From CAZPCT01 sp964585325 (GTDB lineage Bacteria; Patescibacteriota; Minisyncoccia; JACQLN01; CAZPCT01), in NCBI GenBank assembly GCA_964585325.1, contig CAZPCT010000032.1:1-5441 (forward strand): a DNA stretch of 5,441 bases, in the 5' to 3' direction. The notes beneath the pieces are model-generated. The model was not told the origin of the DNA. It ran no database searches and saw only the letters and a list, made by a program, of their open reading frames with translations. Positions 1 through 4,892 of this stretch are shown here, in pieces (position 1 is the stretch's first letter; every line of letters starts with the position of its first letter). Both the position numbers and the translations under genes were made by a program.

Positions 1-463
1 TGTCTTCACTGGGAAGTACCTCTGGCACGTTGAATACGTAGTCTTCGTATTCCTCTATTTCAGCGTCTGGATACTGTGCGTACAGGGCAGACTCCACAAG
101 ATTCCTGAATTTTCGGGGGGTGCGGATGAAAAAGAAGATATCTCCCGAGACTGAGATGATCTCAATAGAAAACCACTCCTGAACCTTCCCTCCCATGTTT
201 CGCTCCCACCAACTTCCTTCAAGCTGAATGCTGTGCAAGTTCGCGAATACCTGTTCCATAGCAAGAGGTGTCTTTACCACATCTTGCGGGACAACCAGGC
301 GAAGGAGCGCCCAGTCAATATCACGCATGTACTCCAGCCGCTTGTGCCGAAGCCAGAGAGCCTCAAAGACTATAAACAAAACAATGGGGGCGGGAATCCA
401 CCACCATTGTAGTATCAGTGAAAAAGTTGTCTCAAAAATACGAAAGATTCCCTCCAGCATCAT
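1..463 (-). CDS. N-terminal part of a single-helix membrane protein, CPR type IV secretion-associated family (partial)
   Basis: An open frame of 154 codons runs off the left edge, so the C-terminus is missing. Residues about 14-37 form one hydrophobic segment containing a WWW triplet and a Pro-Ala-Pro kink, followed by a basic stretch (RHKR), which suggests an N-terminal anchor with the rest on the cytoplasmic side. A soluble part follows with the phrases KTPLAMEQVFANLH (64-77), GKVQEWFSIEIISVSG (92-107), FFIRTPRKFRNLVES (111-125) and YAQYPDAEI (128-136). From memory, these match a large conserved Patescibacteria protein often found near VirB4/TraG-like type IV secretion ATPases; I cannot confirm this without a search, and the function is unknown. 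The first ATG (461-463) follows an in-frame stop at 479-481. No Shine-Dalgarno sequence precedes it; instead a short palindrome lies at 472-486. A GGAGGG lies inside codons 3-5, so the true start could be slightly downstream at a rare codon. It begins 31 nt after the sigma-like gene and is probably co-transcribed with it. Confidence 0.72.
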   Translation of the reverse strand, partial: MMLEGIFRIFETTFSLILQWWWIPAPIVLFIVFEALWLRHKRLEYMRDIDWALLRLVVPQDVVKTPLAMEQVFANLHSIQLEGSWWERNMGGKVQEWFSIEIISVSGDIFFFIRTPRKFRNLVESALYAQYPDAEIEEYEDYVFNVPEVLPSED

Positions 464-471
464 TGTTGGAT

Positions 472-486
472 CATGGCATTACCATG
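472..486. repeat. Short palindrome in front of the partial membrane-protein gene
   Basis: CATGG and CCATG flank a 5-nt centre, and the centre itself pairs almost symmetrically with one G-T wobble. It lies in the 31-nt spacer between the sigma-like gene and the partial gene at 1-463, 8 nt upstream of the latter's ATG, where a Shine-Dalgarno sequence would be expected. It could be an operator half-site pair or a small RNA hairpin. At this length chance is also likely. Confidence 0.3.
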
Positions 487-494
487 AGTCCGTA

Positions 495-1517
495 TTACGC
501 AAGTGTATATTTGCCGTCACCAGTTTTTTTAAACTGGTTGAGGTTGAGCACTACCGTGCTGGGCTTCACAAACCGGCGGGCGAGGACAGCCTTTACCAGC
601 TCGTCCTTATGCATAGGCCCACGCTTTTTGAGCTCGTCTTCAATAACTTCCCGCACTGTTCCCTCCTCATATCCCCACTCTTTGAGCGCGTACATGCCGC
701 GGCCCACCAATACAAAGTGTGGGCTCTTGATAAGTTCATTATGCACTGTTTGTGGCAGAGCCGTACGCTCAGAAAACCCTGTCTTGTTGATAAGACCCGC
801 AACGTCTGTAAAGTGAAGTGGGTCGCCGTGCTGCTTCATAACCAGGTACGCCTTGTCTTTTACGCCACGGGGGCGAATTTCTGACCAATCCTTAAGACCC
901 CACTGCCCGTACACGTTTGCTTTGACCACTGTGCAGCCCGTTACGTAACTAAGCGCGGCCCGGTCTGAAAGTTCAGGAAAGGCGGACTTTACGAATGTAA
1001 TGAGTTCCTGCTCCTCAAGAATCTTGTCTATTTTTTTGAAGTGTTCAATGGCCTTGCGTGACACTGCTTCTGAGACCTGCAATGCTGCCTCATCAAGATA
1101 CCAGCGGGTAGAAAAGAGATCGTTTGTGCCTGCTTTCTTAAACTGTGTGCCCACAGAGAGGAGGAGCTGTACGAACCCTTCCCAGTCGCGGGAGTTTTCT
1201 ACATTAAAATAGTCACGTGAAAACGAACGCTGGACCATTGTTTCGTCAACAACGCTCCCGTGTTCGCGAATATATCCTTCCAACGCCCCTAAAAGTTCGG
1301 CGAATTGCCCCTGGCCCCGCTTCTCCTTAACAGATTTAAGAGCATCTGCCTCTATTTGCCGCACGCGTTCCCGCGTGATGGAATAGCGCTGACCAATGGC
1401 TTCCAGTGTTTCTCCTTCCCGCTTGCCAATACCAAACCGCGAGACGACAACGTCCCGGCTACGCGCAGGCAAATCGCTCAATACATTTGTCAGTATTGTT
1501 TCTGCGTCAAATTTCAT
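495..1517 (-). CDS. Sigma-70 region 4 protein with HARE-type and winged-helix C-terminal domains
   Basis: A 340-residue predicted DNA-binding protein. Residues 8-66 are sigma-70 region 4: DLPARSRDVVVSRFGI is the region 4.1-like start, and TLEAIGQRYSITRERVRQIE (37-56) is the -35-recognising helix-turn-helix. Sigma regions 1-3 are absent, so it cannot melt a promoter as a normal sigma factor does. A helical middle (70-215) is followed by a HARE-HTH-like module (about 219-281, ending FVLVGRGMYALKEWG), a fold known from the RNA polymerase delta subunit and restriction-linked proteins. A second winged-helix-like unit follows (286-340). The likely role is transcription regulation through contacts with RNA polymerase or promoter DNA. 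Start choice: the longest frame begins at 1532, but its second and third codons supply a GGAG (1527-1530) spaced 9 nt before the ATG at 1517, and the predicted transcript begins near 1530. I therefore use 1517. Confidence 0.88.
   Translation of the reverse strand: MKFDAETILTNVLSDLPARSRDVVVSRFGIGKREGETLEAIGQRYSITRERVRQIEADALKSVKEKRGQGQFAELLGALEGYIREHGSVVDETMVQRSFSRDYFNVENSRDWEGFVQLLLSVGTQFKKAGTNDLFSTRWYLDEAALQVSEAVSRKAIEHFKKIDKILEEQELITFVKSAFPELSDRAALSYVTGCTVVKANVYGQWGLKDWSEIRPRGVKDKAYLVMKQHGDPLHFTDVAGLINKTGFSERTALPQTVHNELIKSPHFVLVGRGMYALKEWGYEEGTVREVIEDELKKRGPMHKDELVKAVLARRFVKPSTVVLNLNQFKKTGDGKYTLA
519..538. repeat. Perfect 8-bp inverted repeat at the 3' end of the sigma-like gene
   Basis: ACCAGTTT (519-526) and AAACTGGT (531-538) are perfect complements around a TTTT centre, giving an RNA stem-loop 21 nt before the stop codon of the sigma-like gene. 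No T-tract follows on the minus strand, so it is not a canonical terminator. The surrounding codons (NQFKKTG) read normally. It might protect the mRNA 3' end, or be incidental to the Lys/Phe codons. Confidence 0.4.
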
Positions 1518-1526
1518 AGTATTGAT

Positions 1527-1530
1527 CTCC
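1527..1530 (-). promoter_or_regulatory. Shine-Dalgarno sequence deciding the sigma-like gene start
   Basis: GGAG on the minus strand lies 9 nt before the ATG at 1515-1517. It overlaps the upstream ATG at 1530-1532, which has no ribosome-binding site of its own. This favours the shorter 340-residue protein. Confidence 0.65.
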
Positions 1531-1536
1531 ATATAT

Positions 1537-1565
1537 AGAGTAGCACTAACTTAAAATAATGTCAA
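1537..1565 (-). promoter_or_regulatory. Promoter of the sigma-like gene
   Basis: In the 37-nt spacer after secF there is a perfect -35 TTGACA (1560-1565), a 17-nt spacer and a -10 TACTCT (1537-1542) preceded by TGC (1543-1545), an extended -10 feature. The predicted transcription start is about 1530, which truncates the first in-frame ATG and leaves a leader of only about 13 nt before the ATG at 1517. The gene can therefore be expressed separately from secDF, although read-through is possible because I see no terminator between them. Confidence 0.65.
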
Positions 1566-1569
1566 CGGG

Positions 1570-2454
1570 CTATCCCCTCTTGCGGTCTGCCCACCATACA
1601 AGGAGGGGGCTGGCCACAAAAATGGAAGAATAGGCACCAAAAAACGTTCCCAGCATCAAAACAAGGACGAGGTTCCGCACGGTCGGTCCTCCAAAGAATA
1701 GCACTGCGGCAAGCACGAGCAAGAGGGTAAGGGAGGTGTTTATGGAACGAGCCAACACGTCGTTAATACTCTTATTTGCCACGTCTGCAAGATCAGCACC
1801 TTTGCTGCGCGTAAGGTTCTCTCTAAACCGGTCAAATACCACAATGGTGTCCTGCACGGAAAATCCAAGAATTGTTAGAAGAGCGGCAATAAAGAAGGCG
1901 TCTACCTGGAACGTTCCAAAATGTCCTATCGCCGCCACAATGGCCGTGGGTATTAGTATGTCATGAACGAGCGTGACAATAGTCACTAAACTATATTTCC
2001 ACGAGGAGACCAAATGGCCCACACCGCGGAACGCAAAGGCGACATAGAGGATGATGAGTATAATGACGATAATGATGGCGGTGATGGCCCTGCGTTGAAG
2101 TTCGCTTCCTATCACCGGCCCTATGGACTCAAAGCGCTCCTCACGTACCTCCCCCGTCTTTGCAAGCTCTTCAATAACACGCTGGTGGGTCTCTTCATTT
2201 ACGGGCTGGAACTTGAGCAACATTCCGTGTTCCCCCGTAGGCTGCACCTGGACGTCTCCAATCGGCAGATCTGAAAGTGCCTGACGAACTGTATTGTTGG
2301 CGGGGCGCTCTGTCTGATACGTGACTTCCAGCAAGGAACCCCCTGTGAAGTCTATGCCCAGCTCAAGTCCCCACAAAGAAATCACCACAACAGACGCGAC
2401 CATAAGGACCGCCGCCAGAGACAAAAAGATTTTTCCGTGTCCAATAATATTCAT
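1570..2454 (-). CDS. secF: Protein translocase subunit SecF
   Basis: SecF is the partner of SecD in the membrane complex that uses the ion gradient to pull secreted proteins out of the SecYEG channel. This 294-residue protein is the compact size expected for a stand-alone SecF. Visible landmarks are TM1 (about 9-29), the LGIDFTGGS signature (32-40), the P4 domain (41-108), SIGPVIGSELQRRA (110-123) leading into TM2 (about 124-143), VSSWKYS and a VHD in TM3 (163-165), and FSVQDTIVVFDRFREN (198-213) at TM4. D202 there, and R236 in the ARSINTS motif, correspond to the residues implicated in proton movement. The GTFFGAYSSIFVASPL motif (269-284) is in TM6. The start follows the secD stop by 2 nt and has a GGAGG spaced 8 nt, so translation is probably coupled to secD. 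Nothing is truncated or unusual. Confidence 0.97.
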   Translation of the reverse strand: MNIIGHGKIFLSLAAVLMVASVVVISLWGLELGIDFTGGSLLEVTYQTERPANNTVRQALSDLPIGDVQVQPTGEHGMLLKFQPVNEETHQRVIEELAKTGEVREERFESIGPVIGSELQRRAITAIIIVIILIILYVAFAFRGVGHLVSSWKYSLVTIVTLVHDILIPTAIVAAIGHFGTFQVDAFFIAALLTILGFSVQDTIVVFDRFRENLTRSKGADLADVANKSINDVLARSINTSLTLLLVLAAVLFFGGPTVRNLVLVLMLGTFFGAYSSIFVASPLLVWWADRKRG

Positions 2455-2456
2455 GC

Positions 2457-3788
2457 TTATGTCCTCCAGAGCATCTTACGTTTGGCAAGTCCGGTTCCTG
2501 CGATAAAACGCATAAGTGCCCTGGTAATCACCATGGCAGCTATGAGTGAGACAAGGAGACCAACGGCAAGCGTGAGCGCGAATCCTCGGATAAGACTGGT
2601 GGTGAACGCGTAGAGCACCACGGCTGTCATAATGGTTGAAACGTTTGCGTCGCGAATGGCCGACCACGCGTGACGAAACGCCTCCTCAACGGCCACCTTA
2701 AATTCTCTGCCGTCCCGCAACTCTTCTTTAAGACGTTCAAATATGAGAATGTTCGCGTCCACCGCCATACCGATGGTCAATATAAAACCTATAATACCGG
2801 CCAGCGTCAGGGTCACGCCCAGTAGTTTGAACAGCGCCAGCGTGAAGACCATATACAAAATAAGGACGATGCTGGTAATGACACCCGCCGCCCGGTAATA
2901 CAAGATCATATAGAGCGCCACGGCGGTAAATCCAATAATGCCCGCAAAGAGACTCTTCTGGAGAGACGCGGCACCAAGCGTGGGTCCTACCGTCTGTTGT
3001 GAGATGAGCTCAATAGGCAGCGGGAGTGCGCCGGCTTTCAGGTTCTGCACCAAGTTCTGGGCTTCCTCAACACCAGTGCCTGTAATGACCGCCTCTCCCC
3101 CCTCAATCGCTTGTTGGACAATAGGAGCATACAGGTCCTGTTCTGTAATGATACCGTCCCCGTCTGTATCAATGATGGCCTGCCCGTCCAGGTAGATGGC
3201 GAGCGGGTTACCCACGTTACGCGCCGTTATGACGCCAAAAAGGTCGGCACCCTCACTATCAAACATTAGCTGCACGACGGGCGCGCCTGTCTGCGGGTCA
3301 AGCGTAAACGAAGCAGTCCTCAAAAAACGCCCGGTAAGTTCCGTGGTCACAAACTGTTCATGAATATTCTCTGTGGTTGTTGCCGTACTGGTGGCGGTCT
3401 CTGGTGCCAGTTCCCTGAATTCTAGAAACGGTGTCTCGCCAATAATGCGAATAGCTTCGTTTACGTCAAGCACTCCCGCAAGTTCAGCAATAAGACGGTG
3501 GGACTCCTTGTTGACAGTTATGTTTGGCTCGGAGACACCAAATTGATTTACACGCGCCTCAATGACGTTTTTTAACCCTTCCATTGCGTCGTCCCGTTCA
3601 CCGGGCGCTACGCCAGACACATCCGCTTGGTAGACCAGGTGCGTGCCTCCTTTAAGGTCAAGACCAAGCTTATATGGGATGTCGTTAAAAAAGGAAAGGC
3701 CCACGCTATTGGACAGCGCGGGGTAAACAAAAAATGCCGCAACAATGGCAAGCACAAGGATGATGGGCAAGAGAATGCGTGGATTCAT
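2457..3788 (-). CDS. secD: Protein translocase subunit SecD, with an EF-hand-type loop in its P1 domain
   Basis: SecD works with SecF at the SecYEG channel and grips the emerging chain with its large extracytoplasmic P1 domain. Order along the 443 residues: TM1 (about 5-23); LGLDLKGGTHL (41-51); P1 base with RVNQFGVSEPNI (79-90); a Thr/Ala-rich linker (129-141); P1 head; KAGALPLPIELI (251-262) and VGPTLG (267-272); then TM2-TM6. ILTIGMAVDANILIFERLKE (336-355) includes D344, which corresponds to the conserved proton-pathway aspartate. Unusually, where SecD normally reads directly from the DGxxI strand to APxxQ, this protein has 12 residues, D207 to D218, with the spacing of a complete EF-hand/dockerin loop (DTDGDGIITEQD). 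The ATG at 3788 has only a weak Shine-Dalgarno sequence; no better start is visible. It is the first gene of the secDF unit, behind a clear promoter. Confidence 0.97.
   Translation of the reverse strand: MNPRILLPIILVLAIVAAFFVYPALSNSVGLSFFNDIPYKLGLDLKGGTHLVYQADVSGVAPGERDDAMEGLKNVIEARVNQFGVSEPNITVNKESHRLIAELAGVLDVNEAIRIIGETPFLEFRELAPETATSTATTTENIHEQFVTTELTGRFLRTASFTLDPQTGAPVVQLMFDSEGADLFGVITARNVGNPLAIYLDGQAIIDTDGDGIITEQDLYAPIVQQAIEGGEAVITGTGVEEAQNLVQNLKAGALPLPIELISQQTVGPTLGAASLQKSLFAGIIGFTAVALYMILYYRAAGVITSIVLILYMVFTLALFKLLGVTLTLAGIIGFILTIGMAVDANILIFERLKEELRDGREFKVAVEEAFRHAWSAIRDANVSTIMTAVVLYAFTTSLIRGFALTLAVGLLVSLIAAMVITRALMRFIAGTGLAKRKMLWRT
2463..2467 (-). promoter_or_regulatory. secF ribosome-binding site inside the secD end
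   Basis: GGAGG on the minus strand overlaps the last secD codons (Trp-Arg-Thr) and lies 8 nt before the secF ATG. Its position makes coupled translation of secD and secF likely, which suits their equal stoichiometry. Confidence 0.8.
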
Positions 3789-3831
3789 AAAAGGTGAACC
3801 GCTCTACGTTCAGCTGTTAAAGGATGGAGGA

Positions 3832-3860
3832 AGTGTAAAACGTTGAGGAATAAATGTCAA
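3832..3860 (-). promoter_or_regulatory. secDF promoter
   Basis: A perfect -35 TTGACA (3855-3860), a 17-nt spacer and a -10 TACACT (3832-3837), four of six matches to TATAAT. The predicted start is an A near 3825, giving a leader of about 37 nt to the secD ATG. The minus-strand sequence just upstream (about 3866-3895) is rich in A and T, as in an UP element. The -35 and -10 resemble those in front of the sigma-like gene. Confidence 0.7.
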
Positions 3861-3933
3861 AGAGACTTTTTCCTCATTTTGTTTTGTTATTTCTTACAAC
3901 GAACAGGGGTGGGAGTTGACGATTCTTTGACAT
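3854..3933. repeat. Separated 10-bp inverted repeat covering two opposed -35 elements
   Basis: ATGTCAAAGA (3854-3863) and TCTTTGACAT (3924-3933) are exact reverse complements 60 nt apart. Each arm contains TTGACA reading outward: the left arm is the secD -35 on the minus strand, the right arm a candidate -35 on the plus strand. The arrangement fits divergent promoters or a two-site operator, but could simply be two copies of the same -35 context. Confidence 0.45.
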
Positions 3934-3956
3934 CTTTCTTTTTGTTGTGCAAACAT
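3927..3956 (+). promoter_or_regulatory. Candidate plus-strand promoter
   Basis: A perfect TTGACA (3927-3932) is followed after 18 nt by AAACAT (3951-3956) with TGC directly in front, an extended -10 pattern. The -10 keeps only three of six consensus bases, though these include the key second A and last T. Transcription would begin near 3963 and run about 220 nt to the terminator at 4145-4186. A rival start is TACACT at 4019-4024, the same hexamer as the secD -10 but without a good -35. Confidence 0.3.
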
Positions 3957-4033
3957 CTGACCATCGTCCCCGCACCACCACTTCTACCCCTTTCCAAGAT
4001 TGGCGGTAGCGCACTATGTACACTAGAAGCAGA

Positions 4034-4195
4034 ATGAGCTGGGGGTGGCGACTCGCGTGGGCTCTGCTCATCGCGGTCGGCATCGCCGCCTTCTGGTGGC
4101 TCAGTGGTCAGGAGCCGCCGGGCGCGATCAGCTCCACGTACGACACAGCGCCGCTGGTTTTACACAGCGGCGCTGTCTTCTTTTTTATAAGCTAA
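4034..4195 (+). CDS. Possible small single-helix membrane protein, unrecognised
   Basis: A 53-codon frame on the strand opposite to all neighbours; an upstream in-frame ATG at 4016 would give 59 residues with a basic start (MYTRSR). After a short W/R-containing head comes a convincing hydrophobic helix, LAWALLIAVGIAAFWWL (residues 7-23), then a short tail starting SGQEPPG. The hydrophobic run is not what GC-rich noncoding sequence usually gives, since such sequence favours Ala, Arg, Gly and Pro. Against it: no Shine-Dalgarno sequence is evident before either ATG, the composition differs from the neighbours, and the last 17 codons overlap the terminator hairpin and its T-tract, so a transcript ending there could lack the stop codon. 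It could instead be chance coding within a structured RNA, or a remnant of a transferred gene. No family recognised. Confidence 0.33.
   Translation: MSWGWRLAWALLIAVGIAAFWWLSGQEPPGAISSTYDTAPLVLHSGAVFFFIS
4145..4186 (+). terminator. Strong rho-independent terminator, plus strand
   Basis: A 12-bp perfect stem (4145-4156 with 4165-4176, GC-rich, ACAGCGCCGCTG and its complement), an 8-nt loop, then CTTC and six T (4177-4186). The T-tract is only on the plus-strand side; on the minus strand the hairpin is followed by mixed sequence, so it is not a standard terminator for the MFS-like gene that ends 26 nt away. It indicates a plus-strand transcript arriving from the left. Confidence 0.85.
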
Positions 4196-4211
4196 CGAAG
4201 TTAAGGGCTGG

Positions 4212-4865
4212 TCAAATATGCCTGTGAGGATCGTGCTCGTGGTGTTTGAAAGATTTAAACCGTATAGCCGCACCTGGCACCAGGTCTTTCCGCAGAAAGA
4301 CGATATTCACAAACGCGGCAACCAAGTAAAGGATGCCCGCAATAATGAAGAGTGAGTCAAACCCCACAGTCACCGCAAGCGTCCCGCCCACCGCAGTAGC
4401 AATTGCTGTAGCTATTGAGTACGAAAAGACGGAATACAGAGACCACTCGGTGCTCTCAAGGTGCTTGTCCAGGTGCCTACTGAAAAGTCCATACATAGAC
4501 GCCATGTAGAACGCGTACGCTACGCCAAGAAACGCCTGCAGTACGTAGATCTGCAGCGGGGTTGATACAAAAAGATAGGCGAACATACCAAGAGCAAACG
4601 CTATCTCAGAGCCCACATAGGCCCAGAAGTCGTCCCGCTCCCCCTTTATCTTGTCTAGCACGCGGGCAATCGGAAGCTGAACTACCGCCTTCACCGCCCA
4701 AAAGATGGCAACAGCAAAGCCTGCTACCTGCGCCGTGCCACCAGCTATCTCATCTGCCACAAAGATGGCAAAGATGGGTCCAATGACGCCATACCCCGCC
4801 GTAGCAAAAAACTCAATGACGACCATTGAGCTGATGACGCGATTATGAAAAAGCTTTCTAAGCAT
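4212..4865 (-). CDS. Six-helix MFS-like membrane protein with histidine-rich C-terminus
   Basis: A 217-residue integral membrane protein with six predicted helices: about 14-37, 44-66, 80-100, 102-127, 142-166 and 169-192. The pattern and the loop after helix 2 (ARVLDKIKGERDDF, 67-80, a degenerate form of the MFS loop motif with D71, K72, G75 and R77) match one half of a major facilitator transporter, which normally has twelve helices. A half-length protein might work as a homodimer, if it transports at all; the substrate is unknown. The last ten residues hold five histidines (208, 209, 211, 214, 216) and two acids, a possible metal-binding tail on the cytoplasmic side. The frame is intact and ends in TGA; I see no second half nearby on either strand. 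The start ATG has a GGGGAGAG tract 9-13 nt upstream and lies in a small hairpin (4861-4876). It follows the DUF192 gene by 27 nt, probably as one operon. Confidence 0.78.
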   Translation of the reverse strand: MLRKLFHNRVISSMVVIEFFATAGYGVIGPIFAIFVADEIAGGTAQVAGFAVAIFWAVKAVVQLPIARVLDKIKGERDDFWAYVGSEIAFALGMFAYLFVSTPLQIYVLQAFLGVAYAFYMASMYGLFSRHLDKHLESTEWSLYSVFSYSIATAIATAVGGTLAVTVGFDSLFIIAGILYLVAAFVNIVFLRKDLVPGAAIRFKSFKHHEHDPHRHI

Positions 4866-4876
4866 ATTTTTATGCT
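4861..4876. repeat. Hairpin containing the start codon of the MFS-like gene
   Basis: AGCATA (4861-4866) and TATGCT (4871-4876) pair perfectly around four bases. On the minus-strand mRNA the ATG at 4865 lies in the 3' arm, and the purine-rich GGGGAGAG lies just outside the 5' arm. The stem is weak (two G-C pairs) but could tune initiation or bring the distant ribosome-binding site closer. Confidence 0.4.
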
Positions 4877-4892
4877 CTCTCCCCTATGTCTC

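Larger units (their letters stand above)
3861..4211. other. Gap without a confident gene between secD and the MFS-like gene
   Basis: About 350 nt upstream of the secD promoter. The part nearest secD (3861-3950) is about 37% GC by hand count and pyrimidine-rich on the plus strand. The part at 4034-4140 is about 69% GC, sharply above the flanking genes. It ends in a strong plus-strand terminator. I see no tRNA T-loop/CCA pattern and none of the hallmark sequences of SRP RNA, tmRNA or RNase P RNA on either strand. It most likely holds a plus-strand transcription unit, either a small RNA or a small membrane protein. Confidence 0.6.

Noticed and set aside
228..884. Long plus-strand open frame of 218 codons antisense to the sigma-like gene
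   Set aside because: It overlaps two well-supported minus-strand genes, its product has no recognisable motif, and long antisense frames are expected opposite such coding sequence.
3843..4037. Plus-strand 64-codon frame in the secD upstream gap
   Set aside because: Its first part overlaps the secD promoter region and its composition (Phe/Leu/Cys-rich from T-tracts, then Pro-rich) follows base composition. No ribosome-binding site or domain is visible.
3874..4083. Minus-strand 69-codon frame in the gap
   Set aside because: No domain or start signal; it crosses the sharp base-composition change without any protein-like pattern, and its stop lies only just upstream of the secD promoter.
4145..4176. 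Terminator for the MFS-like gene on the minus strand, or a bidirectional terminator
   Set aside because: On the minus strand the hairpin is preceded by the A-tract and followed by GTCGTACG, with no T-tract, so only plus-strand termination is supported.
3960..4190. SRP RNA, tmRNA, 6S RNA or RNase P RNA
   Set aside because: I looked for the SRP GGAAGNAGC-type loop, tmRNA TTCGACGG and tRNA-like 3' end, and RNase P GAGGAAAGTCC-type core on both strands and found none. 6S RNA has too little primary consensus to test by eye. An Rfam scan would decide.
4212..4865. MFS-like gene as a pseudogene truncated from a 12-helix transporter
   Set aside because: Start, frame and stop are intact, no second half appears downstream in any frame, and six-helix versions are plausible in reduced genomes.
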